NCBI GenBank assembly: GCA_017354895.1
Contig: CP071493.1
Coordinates: forward strand, 5,704,001 to 5,768,000
Direction: 5' to 3'
DNA: 64,000 nt
Source of the DNA: Podospora comata
Lineage: Eukaryota > Ascomycota > Sordariomycetes > Sordariales > Podosporaceae
Both the position numbers and the translations under genes were made by a program. The number at the start of each line of letters is the position of its first letter. Position 1 is the stretch's first letter. Shown one piece after another: positions 45,937-57,093 of the stretch. The notes under the pieces were generated by a model. It worked only from the letters and a program-made list of their open reading frames with translations, was not told where the DNA came from and did no database searches.

Positions 45937-46654
45937 ATGAAGTATATACAGGCATGAATTAACACATACATGTCCCAACTCTTTTGATAACAGATTTCTT
46001 TTTAACAAAACTTATATTTCCAATATGGAATGTGATTTTGATGTGATACATACTATTATGAGCCTGCGCCTGTATGAGTGTGCGTCTGTATAAGCGTGTG
46101 TGCGTCTTGCAAGAAGAGTGGGTAAGACTGAGTACCTACATACTATAGCCACCGTCAGATAGGAAGTGAGATCCCTTGTAAGTATTAGAAGAACAATGCA
46201 ATTGTTCTTGGAACAAGGGGCTTATATAGGTGCTCTCACAGGACCTTCTCGAGTTGAGGTTAGCGGGCTAGAAAAGGCAACAAGTAGGGAGTAGAAAAGA
46301 GAGCCGAAACCCATTCAGACCTGTACAAAATTGTCATTGAAAGACTGAAAAAATGCTCAAGGAGAGATTCTTATCTCTTAGCTGTCATTCGAAACCACTT
46401 ACACGCAAAAACCAACCCCACATTCGCTCACCGCGGTAAACAACCCCCTACCCACAACACCCAGCTCGGCCCCACTTTATTTCTGTTCCGACCTCACCTG
46501 CTCAATCGCCGAATTTTCCCACCACAGCGACAACAGCTCCCGCGACGCCGCCCCCCAGCGCACCACCGCGGTCACTCACTCGCCAGTCCCACCACTTCCA
46601 ATCCCAACACCTCACCTCACAAACCAAAACAAATCCCCCTCCCAACCGCCCACA
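45937..46654. other. Intergenic
   Basis: A 0.7-kb gap with an imperfect repeat of TGCGYCTGTATRAG near 46065-46095. The end is C-rich leader for the mitoribosomal gene. No gene seen. Confidence 0.5.
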
Positions 46655-47296
46655 ATGAGCAGAACCCTCCTCCGCTCCCTCCTGGAGCTCCGAGCAACAG
46701 CAACCACCACCCGGCCTACCACCTCCCAGCTCCTCCGACCATTCCTCGTCCGGCACCTCCACCAAACTCCCTCCCAAATCGACCCCCTCCCCCAACAAAC
46801 CCAACCACAACAACCCCCACCATCACCAAACCAACCCCCCGCCGTCTCCCCCATCCCCCGCTGCGGCGGCGCACCAAGAACCACCTCCCCCGCCACCCCA
46901 GAAACCCTCTCCCTCCTCCCTCTCCTCGCCCACCAGCCAGGCAAAAAGTACCTCCAGCTCTACATCCAAGGCCAAGCCTACCTCGTCACGCCCGGGGACC
47001 AGATCCGCCTCCCCTTCAAGATGCCCGGTGTCGCCCCTGGGGACGTCCTCCGGCTTAACCGAGCCACCGCCATTGGCTCAAGGGATTTTACTCTGAAAGG
47101 TCAGCCGTACGTAGATGAGAACCTGTTTGAGTGCCGGGCTGTGGTGGAGGGGACAGAGGCGGAGCCGATGCGCCTCAAGATCAAGAAGAAGCAGAGGTGC
47201 AGGAGGACAAAGACTGTGAGGAGCAAGCACAAATATACTGTTCTGAGGGTTAGCGAGGTGAGGATTAAGCTGCCGGGGCAGGAGGAGGAGGTATAG
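46655..47296 (+). CDS. MRPL49: Mitochondrial large ribosomal subunit protein bL21m
   Basis: Intronless 213-aa protein. bL21m is part of the mitochondrial 54S subunit. The N-terminus MSRTLLRSLLELRATATTTR is a clear presequence, then a Gln/Pro-rich stretch to about residue 85. The bL21 fold follows: KKYLQLYIQGQAYLVTPGDQ, IRLPFKMPGVAPGDVLRLNR, GSRDFTLKGQPYVDENLFEC and the rRNA-binding tail KKKQRCRRTKTVRSKHKYTV, LRVSEVRIK. The loop with basic residues and the RT-(K/V)-x-KH-(K/R)-Y pattern is typical. No bacterial L21 of this length exists, so the extension is mitochondrial. Its 3' neighbour RPB7 is convergent. Confidence 0.93.
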   Translation: MSRTLLRSLLELRATATTTRPTTSQLLRPFLVRHLHQTPSQIDPLPQQTQPQQPPPSPNQPPAVSPIPRCGGAPRTTSPATPETLSLLPLLAHQPGKKYLQLYIQGQAYLVTPGDQIRLPFKMPGVAPGDVLRLNRATAIGSRDFTLKGQPYVDENLFECRAVVEGTEAEPMRLKIKKKQRCRRTKTVRSKHKYTVLRVSEVRIKLPGQEEEV

Positions 47297-47962
47297 ATCT
47301 GGTGGATATGAGGAGATGGGAGCTTTCGCACCGAGAAAGGGGAGGTGCACGTCGACACTTGGAACATGGACGGAGGGGAGTAGTCAAGAATAAGGGAGGC
47401 AAGCGCAAAGGGGCTACGAATTGTAAGATCAGAAAAAGGTTGTCATATATGTACCATATTTCAAATGGCAAGTTACTTGTCGAGAAGTGTGAATTATCGA
47501 GATTGTGTTCCGTTGTGACCTCAAGCTTTCAGCTGCTGAGCTGGACCTTGTTGTTGTTATGTTTCATTCTGCATCGTTCACTTACAACAGATGACACCCT
47601 TACATACAATCGTTTGACGGCAAATAACCACCATGTAGCCCCGGTTTCTTTTGAGGTCCCCATATCCCTCTACCCAACTACCTCGGCGTTGGTGATTTCG
47701 CAGCTTTGGTGTTTACTTGCTCACCACTACTGGAAACCCCAATTCTCGCTGATGCCTCCCAAAGCAACCCTCCGTTGTCGCTAGCTTTGTGATGTTATTT
47801 GCTAGTAAGCTCGATACTGGAGCTTGACTGGTCACCCCCATTCGTGTTGCCCATGTGCCGATCGGAGTCATTTTTTTAGTAGCCAACGCTGCCGTGCCTG
47901 TCCTCAGACACATCCTGTCCCCGACCGCCTTGGTACACTTCCTACACCAGACCATCTCATGA
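47297..47962. other. Convergent 3' intergenic region
   Basis: A 0.67-kb stretch between bL21m and RPB7. No gene recognised. Confidence 0.5.
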
Positions 47963-48615
47963 CTATGCTTGCAAGCATCTTCAAGGGAGAAAGATTGGTT
48001 AGCCACATCACTTCTCGGTAGTTCATGATAATCCGCCGCAACATACCCGAGATAATCACCGTCAATCTTTCCAATGGCAAACATCTCCCCCACCCCCGTG
48101 CGCAAACCCATGATCTTGATGCGCACGTGCGTCCCAGGCTCGATTACTATATCGGAGTGGTTGGTAAACTGAGGAGGTGTGGCGTTTGCGTCATATTGGA
48201 TATCAGGCGGTATCGACTATCAAACCAACACTCATGTCAGTAACCCATCAAGGTGACCACAAATGGGCGCGCGGGTTATGCCTACGTGAGTAGAGACAAA
48301 GATGCTCAAAGGGCCGGCGTTGGAGAAGAAACCATGCTGATTAACACTAGTACAGATGGCATCGACAACTTCGCCCTTGAACGGCCTCCACACGACCGCG
48401 CGGTAGCCCACTGTGAACTCGGCCATGCCGCTGCCGGGGAGAATGCGCCCCTCGGACAGATCGAAGGTATCCATGATTGCGATGATGTAGTAGTCGCCCG
48501 TGCATGTTCCCTCAACATCCTTGACCAGCTTCGTCGTGACCAGCTCGGTCATGTTTTTGCCAAAGTAGGATGGGTGCAGCAGGACACGCCGCTCGAGATT
48601 GTGAAGGAAGAACAT
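47963..48615 (-). CDS. RPB7: RNA polymerase II subunit RPB7
   Basis: Exons 48286-48615, 48047-48216 and 47963-47978 give 171 aa, the same length as yeast Rpb7. RPB7 pairs with RPB4 to form the stalk that binds nascent RNA and links transcription with mRNA decay. The start MFFLHNLERRVLLHPSYFG and the blocks VEGTCTGDYYIIAIMD, GSGMAEFTVGYRAVVWRPFK and GEVVDAICTSVNQHGFF make the N-terminal RNP-like domain. The OB-fold domain follows across the first junction (HSIPPDIQYDANATPPQFTN) and ends FAIGKIDGDYLGCLQA. The last exon has only 16 bases; the DYLG end is conserved, which supports its use, but the final four residues depend on my acceptor choice (CTTGAAG). Confidence 0.94.
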
Positions 48616-49928
48616 GTTTGGGCGCGAGTGACGGTTGTCGCGTTAGGGTAGAATCGGTGGAATATAGAAGCTTGAGAAATCTCGAAGGTAGCTATTTGAA
48701 GCCAGTCGACTCTTTTCGTGTTGGTCTGCAAGTATCAGGTTGGCGCAAATCTTGTTCGCTCGAGGGACTGGTGGGTGTCTGCTGTCCCAAGGACAATGCC
48801 CGAAGCGAAGGCTCCACCGCCGCGCCTTTGGGCGCCTCTTTGTTGGTAATTTAGCAAAGACAACTCTTCGATCAAGACGAATACAGAATTAATGATTATG
48901 TTGCTGCCGTTTTGATGTGCCCGGGTGGCAGATTCAGGTGCTGAGATCGAAGGTCGACGGGGAAGTGAATGCGACTGCGATCGCAACGCAGTTGCAAGGC
49001 TGACGTTGTACGCGGTTGGGACAGCACTTATGGGGACGGGAGTACCGCGCTGACGGAAAATTGTTTGGAGGGACTCTTGCGGCTTGAATTAAGCTATTGG
49101 TCCGTGCGTCGGAGCTGCAGGAACCGCTTTTTCGCTTCGAGAGCTTCCGTATGCCTTGGCGCACCAGGCCTGACGTTTTGATGAAGATAAGTTCTGTAGT
49201 TGGTGCATTTTGGGAATAGGAAACATACGTCTGATTGATAGAATTCAATACATGATAATCTAATATCTCTTGGGTATGTGCATGGCCGGTTGTAGAAGCT
49301 GGAGTGAGAGCCATAGGCAGGCGGGGTGTCACATGCCACAGCGACTGTGCTCTCGGCACCTCCAATTCTCCTCAAAGCAGTGGCTTTCGGGTAAGTCCCA
49401 AACCTCCAACGGATCTCCCAGACGTGCATCTTGACCAAAACATTCGAGTCCGTCTGATGTGGCATTTACCCGCCCAACCCATCTCGCTGTAGCTGCCAGC
49501 GTCGCTGCCCCATGAGGAAGCAGCCCTGGCTCGCATTTTAGTGCCCCGCTTGGCGCCGTCCGAGGCACAGGTCAACTGTCAGCTCCATGGAGGTACCCAA
49601 CAACTTTGAACGCGCTGCGAATTGGCCAACGTCGTCAGATCAACATTGCACAGCTGCCACGCCTCATCGCCATCTGAAATACTAAGCCTCTTCTACGTCC
49701 CACGTCCGGACGCCGTGGCCTTCTCTGCCCTGATTTGTCCTGGACCTTGCCGCACCTGATCTTATTCTCTACCAACCATTTTAGTTAACTGGCCCACCGA
49801 CTGGCCAATTGCGCGACTTTTCCAGTCAGGATTCTTCGGCATCAAATATCATAGCAATTCTCATCAACCCCTTTTCACGTTCAGGCTTCACCACCTAACC
49901 AACCTACATCTGACACTTCTAGCCCGCC
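48616..49928. other. Shared upstream region, RPB7 / MPO1
   Basis: A 1.3-kb divergent region. Several 60-140 aa frames occur on both strands, none recognisable. No supported gene. Confidence 0.45.
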
Positions 49929-50656
49929 ATGTCTCTTGACCTCGAAAAGCAGCTCACCTTTGTAAGCATATTCCCTTGGCCAGAAAACACCACACAGTTC
50001 GTTTCGGTAGCCGTTAGAATGGGAGGCTAATTGTTTTGCCGGCTGTAGTATGGTGCATATCACCATAACCAAGTGAATATTGTCATTCACATGGTATGCG
50101 TACCGTTGATCTTATTTTCAGCATTCGCATTGGTAAGCGTAGTTCATCATGATGTCAAGTTATGATTTCTGACATGTTGTCGCAGGCATCAAACTATGGC
50201 CCTTTTTTCACACTGCCATCATGGCTCTCACTACCCTATCTCACCCCAAACCTGGGCACATTCGCAGCCATGACATGGGGAGCTTTATATCTCCTTCTTG
50301 AACCTGTCGCTGGAGGCGCCCTGGCCTTGATCTGCCTCGCCTCCGCGGCAGGCACAAACTACCTCCGCATCCAATACCCGGAGAGTGCCAACCAGACCGC
50401 CCTTGCCATCCATATCGTATGCTGGATCGCGCAGTTTGTCGGCCACGGCAAGTTCGAGGGTAGAGCCCCGGCCCTGCTGGACAACCTCTTCCAGGCCATC
50501 TTCCTCGCTCCCCTGTTCGTCTGGCTCGAGCTTCTTTTCATGATCGGATACCGCCCCGAGCTCAAGAAGCGTGTCGACAAGGCTGTCGCGGTTGAGATTG
50601 CCAAGTTCCGCGCGCGGAAGGCTGAACAGGCCGAGAAGGCAAAGAAGGCTCAATAA
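49929..50656 (+). CDS. MPO1: MPO1-like dioxygenase (DUF962, fatty acid alpha-oxidation)
   Basis: Exons 49929-49961, 50049-50132 and 50186-50656 give 195 aa starting MSLDLEKQLTFYGAYHHNQV. Yeast Mpo1 is an ER iron-dependent dioxygenase that converts 2-hydroxypalmitic acid in phytosphingosine breakdown. The conserved His residues are seen in YHHNQVNIVIHMV and in ALAIHIVCWIAQFVGHGKFE, followed by GRAPALLDNLFQAIFLAPLF. Three to four hydrophobic helices fit an ER membrane protein. The C-terminal tail is Lys/Ala-rich (RARKAEQAEKAKKAQ), which might act in ER retrieval. The first two exons carry the first His motif, so it is missed by simple ORF finding. Confidence 0.92.
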
Positions 50657-51821
50657 ACGGCTTGCCGGCTCTCTCGAGCCATGCCGCCAGGCACTTTACA
50701 GTGTCTTCGGTTGCGATGGGAGGAGGCAAATCAAATTACATGCGCTGGCCACAACAGCCACGGCCTTATTACCGAAAACAGAGTCGCGGTCTGTGGGGAA
50801 GAGGCTGAATCAGGAGCTTGCTAGCCCTACGAGTCGATTGGAAGCCAAAATACAGGAGAGGAGCGATGCTAACAAAGGAACTTATAGTATCGCGACAACG
50901 GTCGAGTTGTTTTTCATCGTTTTTGCAAGATTGGATCGATCATCAACCAAGGCGCCATGGAGTGCAAGATGGACATGCATTTGGGAATTTGTATATTTTA
51001 TTGTTTGGGGTTTCTTCCTCTCCGGCTAGCTTTCACAGGCCTGGAGGACTGGAAAGAATCCATTGTGTTTTTGAGTACGCATCCGTGGTGTGAAACAAGC
51101 ACGCAAGGAACAACAGGAGCATCGTGGGGGTTAGGGTTAAAATGTGCAATATCAAACATAACGGGCAAACACCAGGCACAGACTGTCTCTTTCAAGGTTG
51201 GGCACAACATTCTCAACTTGCACTTCAGCACCAAATCAGCCACCCAACACACAAGCATCTTGGGCTTACCTCATACCAGCTCGTCGTGCACGACCACTCG
51301 TGACTGGTCCCTTAAAAGCAGCAAAAGTGACACATCATCCATATCCCTGCAAGGCTACGCGCCTGCCCCATAATAATTTCTTTATCGTTATCAGCAGCCA
51401 CCAGCAGCTCTTGCCTTGCGACAACACACAACACCTCACACCGCGACAGCGCAATCCCACAAAGACATCAGCATAGTTTTTCCTCTCTGTCGCAAACAAA
51501 GAACTCAAATCCCCGCAAATTCTAACACGCGGGAAGAATCCGCTCTTCTTTCTCAAGTAACAACAAACCCCAAGATCAAAGCCAAAACGAAAACTACCCC
51601 TCCTTGTTCTCCCCGCCAGCCATGGCGTCTGCCGCCTCCTTCTCTATATCCTACCTTGTGAATTACCTAAAGTGTAAGTAGTTCCATTCCTTTCTTCCCC
51701 CCTCCCTCCATCCTCTCAGCCCCAGCCAAGATCAGTCGCAAGACACTTCACCCAAAAAACATACTATCCCAAAACACCCACACCCACACACAATATATAC
51801 ATTTCCCCTGCGTCACCCATC
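50657..51821. other. Intergenic with possible upstream exon of the next gene
   Basis: A 1.2-kb gap. An ATG at 51622 opens 17 codons (MASAASFSISYLVNYLK) ending at a consensus donor GTAAGT (51674). An acceptor at 51734-51735 would put it in frame with the following gene. Confidence 0.4.
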
Positions 51822-52418
51822 ATGGGACTCTTCCACTGGGATACCGACGTCAACTTCACCCCCAGCTCCCACCACTACAAGTGGAACTTTGCCACCGGCC
51901 GCTTCGAAAAAGCTACTAACTGGGGGAACCCCTTCGCCTCCTCCTCAGCCTCCTTCCCCAACCCCGTCGTCCAACATGTCCAGGACATCTTCGCGCCCGG
52001 CTCTCAGTTCAGAGAAGACCTGGGCTTGTTCGGCGACTGGATCTCCAGCGCGGTGAACAAAAGCCTCTGGCCGACCCTCGAGCCAACGGTGAATAGGTTC
52101 GCCGGGTTCCTGCACCACTCCCCCGAGATGGTCTCCGCGATCGTGGTGCTGCTGGTGATTTTTGTCTCGATCCAGATCGTCAGGTTGATGCACAGGGTGG
52201 TGAGGTTTTGGACGAGGTTGCTGGTCAGGCTGGCTTTTTGGGGGGTGGTGGGGTTGGTGGTTAGTATGGCGTGGGATAGGGGGTTGGAGCAGAGCATAAG
52301 GGACTTGGTCTTGGTGGGCACGGGGTTGTACAGATGGGGAAAGAGGGCGGGGCAGGTCTTTTGGGATGAGTATGAGAAGGCTCAGAGGGAGGTTCAGGAT
52401 GATTGGAAGGGTTGGTGA
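51822..52418 (+). CDS. APQ12-like nuclear envelope/ER membrane protein
   Basis: Intronless 198-aa frame from ATG 51822. The N-terminal half is soluble (HYKWNFATGRFEKATNW, EDLGLFGDWISSAVNKSLWP). Two hydrophobic segments follow: MVSAIVVLLVIFVSIQIVRL (about residues 105-124) and LLVRLAFWGVVGLVVSMAWD (about 133-152), linked by a basic turn MHRVVRFWTR. The C-terminus is amphipathic and charged. This hairpin with Arg-rich loop resembles the fungal APQ12 family, which supports nuclear pore assembly and envelope lipid balance. The match rests on topology and the second half only, so other small ER hairpin proteins remain possible. A spliced N-terminal extension from 51622 is possible. Confidence 0.55.
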   Translation: MGLFHWDTDVNFTPSSHHYKWNFATGRFEKATNWGNPFASSSASFPNPVVQHVQDIFAPGSQFREDLGLFGDWISSAVNKSLWPTLEPTVNRFAGFLHHSPEMVSAIVVLLVIFVSIQIVRLMHRVVRFWTRLLVRLAFWGVVGLVVSMAWDRGLEQSIRDLVLVGTGLYRWGKRAGQVFWDEYEKAQREVQDDWKGW

Positions 52419-52943
52419 AGAGGAGGTTTTGTTGGTCGTTGCGAAACGGAGAGAGTGTGTGTGACAAAAGCAGTAGGAAGGAGACATGGTTATGATTGGA
52501 CTGGGGAAAGGAGTAATAGGGGTTGAAGGGCGGACATTTGGAATGACGATTTGGCTCTCGAGGACTTGGCTAAGGTAGCATGATCAGGAGTTTGGTGGCT
52601 GGTTTATTTGTGATTTATCTGGGCGGGGGATTAGAGTGGTGGATTATCTTTCGGGGAACATATCAACCTTACGAACAACATGGCACCACGACAATGGACG
52701 ACGTACTTTCGCTCTTGATAGCAGCAAGCCAGCGCTGCCATGCCATGTATCACAAGAAACAATTCTAAGCTTTGTACTTATCATGCAAACGTATATTGAA
52801 CTTGTTTGCCATGACTAGCGTCTTCTTATTTTATAAACCCCAACGCCTTCGCTATGCGTTCCTATCCATGCACCCAAAGTCCCAAATCATCAGAAAGCAA
52901 ACCCGAACTCCCAGTATGACCCATACTTCTCGCCACCTTCTGC
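52419..52943. other. Convergent 3' intergenic region
   Basis: A 0.5-kb gap between two convergent genes; only 3' untranslated sequence seen. Confidence 0.5.
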
Positions 52944-53916
52944 TTACTCCTCATCATCGTACTCCTCATCAGGAATCTCCTTGGGTTCCTGAGCCTCAGC
53001 CCACTGAATACACTCATCAATATAGCTGAGAATGCCGCCAACGCTATCCTCATCTGTGCAGTCCAGTTTGTGGTAGTGAACCATGCTAAAGTTCTCGAGC
53101 AGCTGCGCAACAGCATTGTTCAATCTCTTGAACCCAGCGCCCGACATCAAAGCATCCGTCTCAGACTCAACAGGAGGTTGATAGTCAACCCCGGCTTTCC
53201 TAGCCTCAACCTCCTGTGGGTCCTCCTCGATCAACATCGTATCCGGTACGAGAAACTTCTTGAAGTCCTTCTTCCTGATTTGGTCCTTGACAAGGTCCAT
53301 CTTGCTCAAGATATTCAAGTGAGGCAACCCGAGCATGTACATGGAGCTCAGGGCGCTCAGAGACCCAGCGAAGTACTTGGCACGGTCGACGACAAAGGTT
53401 GACTCGAGGAGGTAAGCGGCGCAGAGCCTGATGTCGAGATTGCCGGGGGAGCGGAGGAAGTTGACCAAGGCGGGGAGGACGGGGTAGTGGGTATAAAGTT
53501 CGATTTGGCCGGGCATGTCGAAGATGATGAGGTACTCTTCTGTAACGGAGTTGAGGGACTCTTCGAGGAAGGAGAGGTTCTCCATGAGGAATTCGAAGCA
53601 GTAAATCAGACCGCCGTTGGGCCCGAGCTTGAGCTCGTCCATGACATCTTCGACGGAGATGAGGTCGCGGATGTCGAGGTCTGGGGTGTGCTCGAAGGAC
53701 TCGGCGGCGGGGTCGAGATTGACGTAGAAGCAAGAGCGGCGGTTTAGTTGGAGATGTGTGATGAGGGAGGCGCAAAAGGTAGACTGGGAAAGTCGTGTTA
53801 GAGTTACGTTCTGCGAAAGAGGCGCTTGGTGATAGCTTTTGCTGGCGAGGGTATCAAGGAAGCCATACCTTGCCCGCGCCCGCGGGGCCCATCACCATCA
53901 CTCCGAATTTAGACAT
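52944..53916 (-). CDS. GPN3: GPN-loop GTPase 3
   Basis: Exons 53869-53916 and 52944-53783 give 295 aa. GPN3 works with GPN1/GPN2 in assembly and nuclear import of RNA polymerase II. The first exon codes MSKFGVMVMGPAGAGK, so the intron cuts the P-loop, which continues STFCASL. The GPN insert is seen in MDELKLGPNGGLIYCFE; the G3 motif lies in YLIIFDMPGQIELYTH and the G4-type base motif in LSKMDLVKDQ. The tail is acidic (EIPDEEYDDEE), as usual for the family. Splicing is required for the P-loop, which makes the start secure. It shares a 1.8-kb upstream region with the SAM synthetase gene. Confidence 0.96.
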
Positions 53917-55752
53917 GCTTGCGGCGGCTGTAGCTAGTTACAATGATCGCAAGGCTGAATGAGACGGGTGAGAAATTACAGCCGTTGGATTTGGCAGTAA
54001 CCAATAAGCTTCGTGAATTGAGTTTACTGCGTAGCAGTAGCAGTGAGCAAAGGGGACCGGAATGATGCGCTGACGACACAACCCAGGCAAGACTCGATAT
54101 CTTTTCTGACCCGCCCGCATTGCGTTGGAAAAAATTGCCCCGCAGTGGGGGTTCCTAAACGTTCAGGAACACATTCCAGTCCGTGCTTCCCCACCAAAAA
54201 CCTTCCATCGAACAATTGCGCAACCAGCACCGTGGAGTCCAGAAAGTCAAGGCTGAAAGGGGTGAATTATCGACTGGAGATTCTCCTGAACTCCTAAGAC
54301 TAGTCCAGCTAGTTCAACAAACGAGATATGACAGCTGCGAGCATGTGGAGAGAGGCTGGTAAGACCATCGGACTCGGAGTGTTATCGGCGTTGCAACTGT
54401 GACTCTACAAACACACTTCGGAGGAAAATGGTATCTGGCTTATACTGCTTGCTTGGCACCTTGCTGGATAGCGCGTGTAGAGCAACGTCTGAGGAATTGC
54501 GCAATGCTTGATGTACCTTGAACTCGGGGCCCTTTTCCAAGACAGGCGCGGGACCGCCTGTCAAGTTCCAAGCACTGTCTGGACATCGCAGCTAATGCAG
54601 GGCCTGGCACGGGGTGATGCTGGACATTGCATAGCGAAGTAATCTGCCAGGTCAAAATACCCTCAGAGGTTACAGACGAGGGTATGCCGTATTCAAATCT
54701 CGTGCGAGACGCGCAAATGGTGAATCTCTGAGGCCGGTGCACCTTGGGGACCTGTGAGGGGCAGCTATGGCGCAATTTGACGAAAAAGACAAGCCCAATG
54801 TACACAATACCCGGTCGGCAAGTGATAAGCCTTCCCCATACAGAATAAGAGGGTGGTCACCAAGAAGCAGAGGTAGAGACGGGCACCCCTCAACGATGCG
54901 TCATAGTACCGCGGATACTTCGGACTATGGTTCTCGGAGTGCTTGATTGAGGTCATGATCGCCATCTGTAGTCATTTTCCACCTGTTTTTAGGGTCTCTA
55001 TGAGTTGCGTGTCCCGGCCGATGAGACCGGAGTTTTTCAAGAAACCTCGATGACCCGGCCGAGCGAGGGCATTATTTTGTGTGGCGGATGGGGCGCCAGT
55101 GCCCCGATACCCCGCCCTTTCCGTGTCCCAACCTTGCGGTGAAAAATGGCCGACGCTTGGCCCTTTCGGCCATTCTTGTTCAGGGACCTCGCCAAAATTC
55201 CTCAAATACTCCCGCACCCCCGAAGGAGTCTTCTTTCTCCCACCTTCTTTCAAGCGCTCTCTTCTGTATTCCTGCTCTGGTCTTTCGCCGCACCTGAGTT
55301 GTCTTCGTTTGGTCCAGCCCGTCTTTTCGTTTTCTCAAAGGTGAGTCTCGATATCACGACCGGCTTTGCGCTTCCCGCCAGGGAAAGAAAAAAGCCAGAT
55401 CGTTGCCCCTCGTCTGTTTTCCTATCGCACAACACAAGCACCCTTCTACCTTCACGAGAAACACCGTCACTTCGCAAGGCGACCAGACAATTACTCGGGT
55501 GAACTCGCGTTCTTTTTCCACGACAATAAACCGAATCCTGCGAGCACAATCGCTTCTTTGAGCTATTGAGACTCGTCGACTTTGGACCTCCCAACCCCGC
55601 GCCAAATCTCCCTTCTCTCCTACTCCTCCCCCAAACCAATCAATTCCGCACACCGGAAACATTTATACCCCACTTGGCCCCCCTCGAAAGCAACGTCAAC
55701 TAACTCGACCTGTCTCTAGACACTTCCCCTCCTCTCTACATAATACCTCACA
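53917..55752. other. Shared upstream region, GPN3 / SAM synthetase
   Basis: A 1.8-kb divergent region. The right third is the pyrimidine-rich leader of the SAM synthetase gene, with a probable leader intron at 55341-55719. No coding gene supported in the rest. Confidence 0.5.
55341..55719 (+). promoter_or_regulatory. Predicted 5'-leader intron of SAM synthetase gene
   Basis: A consensus donor GTGAGT at 55341 follows CTCAAAG, and CAACTAACTCGACC then TCTCTAG ends at 55719, 33 bases before the start codon. Its 379 bp are far above the local intron norm. Long leader introns in highly expressed genes often raise expression; that role is inference. Confidence 0.6.
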
Positions 55753-57093
55753 ATGGCTGCCAACGGTACGAACGGCTCCAACGGCGCCAATGGCGATGCC
55801 AGCGGCATCAGCGGGTGGAAGCACTACAACGAGGGTACCTTCCTCTTCACCGTGAGTAGACCCAACAAGGCCACAGCATTCCGAGCCTTCCATGCTGACC
55901 GCCCTTTACAGTCCGAGTCCGTCGGTGAGGGTCACCCCGACAAGATCGCCGATCAGGTTTCGGACTCTATCCTCGATGCCTGCCTGGCCGAGGACCCCCT
56001 CTCCAAGGTCGCTTGCGAGACTGCCACCAAGACCGGCATGATCATGGTCTTCGGCGAGATCACCACCAAGGCCAAGCTCGACTACCAGAAGATTGTTCGC
56101 AAGACCATCAAGGACATCGGCTACGATGACTCCTCCAAGGGCTTCGACTACAAGACCTTGAACCTCCTCGTCGCCATCGAGGAGCAGTCCCCCGATATCG
56201 CTCAGGGTCTTCACTTGGATGACCGCCTCGAGAACCTCGGTGCTGGTGATCAGGGCATCATGTTCGGTTATGCCACCGACGAGACCCCCGAGCTCTTCCC
56301 CCTCACTCTCCTCTTCGCCCACCAGCTTAACGCTGCCATGTCTGCCGCCCGCCGCGATGGCTCTCTCCCCTGGCTCCGTCCCGACACCAAGACCCAGGTC
56401 ACCATTGAGTACAAGCACGACAATGGTGCCGTCGTCCCTCTCCGCGTCGACACTGTCGTCATCTCTGCTCAGCACAGCGAGGACATCACCACCGAGAAGC
56501 TCCGCAAGGAGATCCTCGAGAAGATCATCAAGAAGACCATCCCCGCAAAGTACCTTGATGACAAGACCATCTACCACGTAAGTTTTCTAATTATGAAAAG
56601 CATCTTTTGTGCAAATCCTGACAGATTCTAGATCCAACCCTCTGGTCTCTTCATTATTGGTGGTCCCCAGGGTGATGCCGGTCTCACTGGCCGCAAGATT
56701 ATCGTCGACACCTACGGTGGCTGGGGTGCCCACGGTGGTGGTGCCTTCTCCGGCAAGGACTTCTCCAAGGTCGACCGCTCCGCCGCCTACGTCGGCCGCT
56801 GGATCGCCAAGTCCCTCGTCGCTGCCGGCCTCGCCCGCCGTGCTCTTGTCCAGCTCTCCTACGCCATCGGTGTCGCCGAGCCCCTCTCCATCTATGTCGA
56901 TACCTACGGCACCTCGGAGAAGAACTCTGATGAGCTCGTCGAGATCATCCGCAACAACTTCGACCTCCGCCCCGGTGTCATTGTCAAGGAGCTCGACCTT
57001 GCCAAGCCCATCTACCTCCAGACTGCCAAGAACGGCCACTTCGGCACCAACCAGAGCTTCACCTGGGAACAGCCCAAGGCTCTCAAGTTCTAA
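55753..57093 (+). CDS. S-adenosylmethionine synthetase
   Basis: Exons 55753-55851, 55912-56577 and 56632-57093 give 408 aa. The enzyme makes S-adenosylmethionine from methionine and ATP in the cytosol, with triphosphate cleavage. Signatures are [20 protein letters not shown] (methionine/ATP), [15 protein letters not shown], and [20 protein letters not shown] and [20 protein letters not shown] (P-loop-like). The final LKF is typical of fungal enzymes. Residues 1-20 ([15 protein letters not shown]) form an extra low-complexity extension before the conserved core. Intron 1 sits just before the [11 protein letters not shown] motif. C-ending codons dominate, as in highly expressed genes. It is orthologous in family to yeast SAM1/SAM2 and Neurospora eth-1. 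Confidence 0.98.

Noticed and set aside
55906-56577. 223-codon minus-strand frame opposite SAM synthetase
   Set aside because: The sense strand carries the conserved enzyme; the antisense frame results from strong C-ending codon bias.
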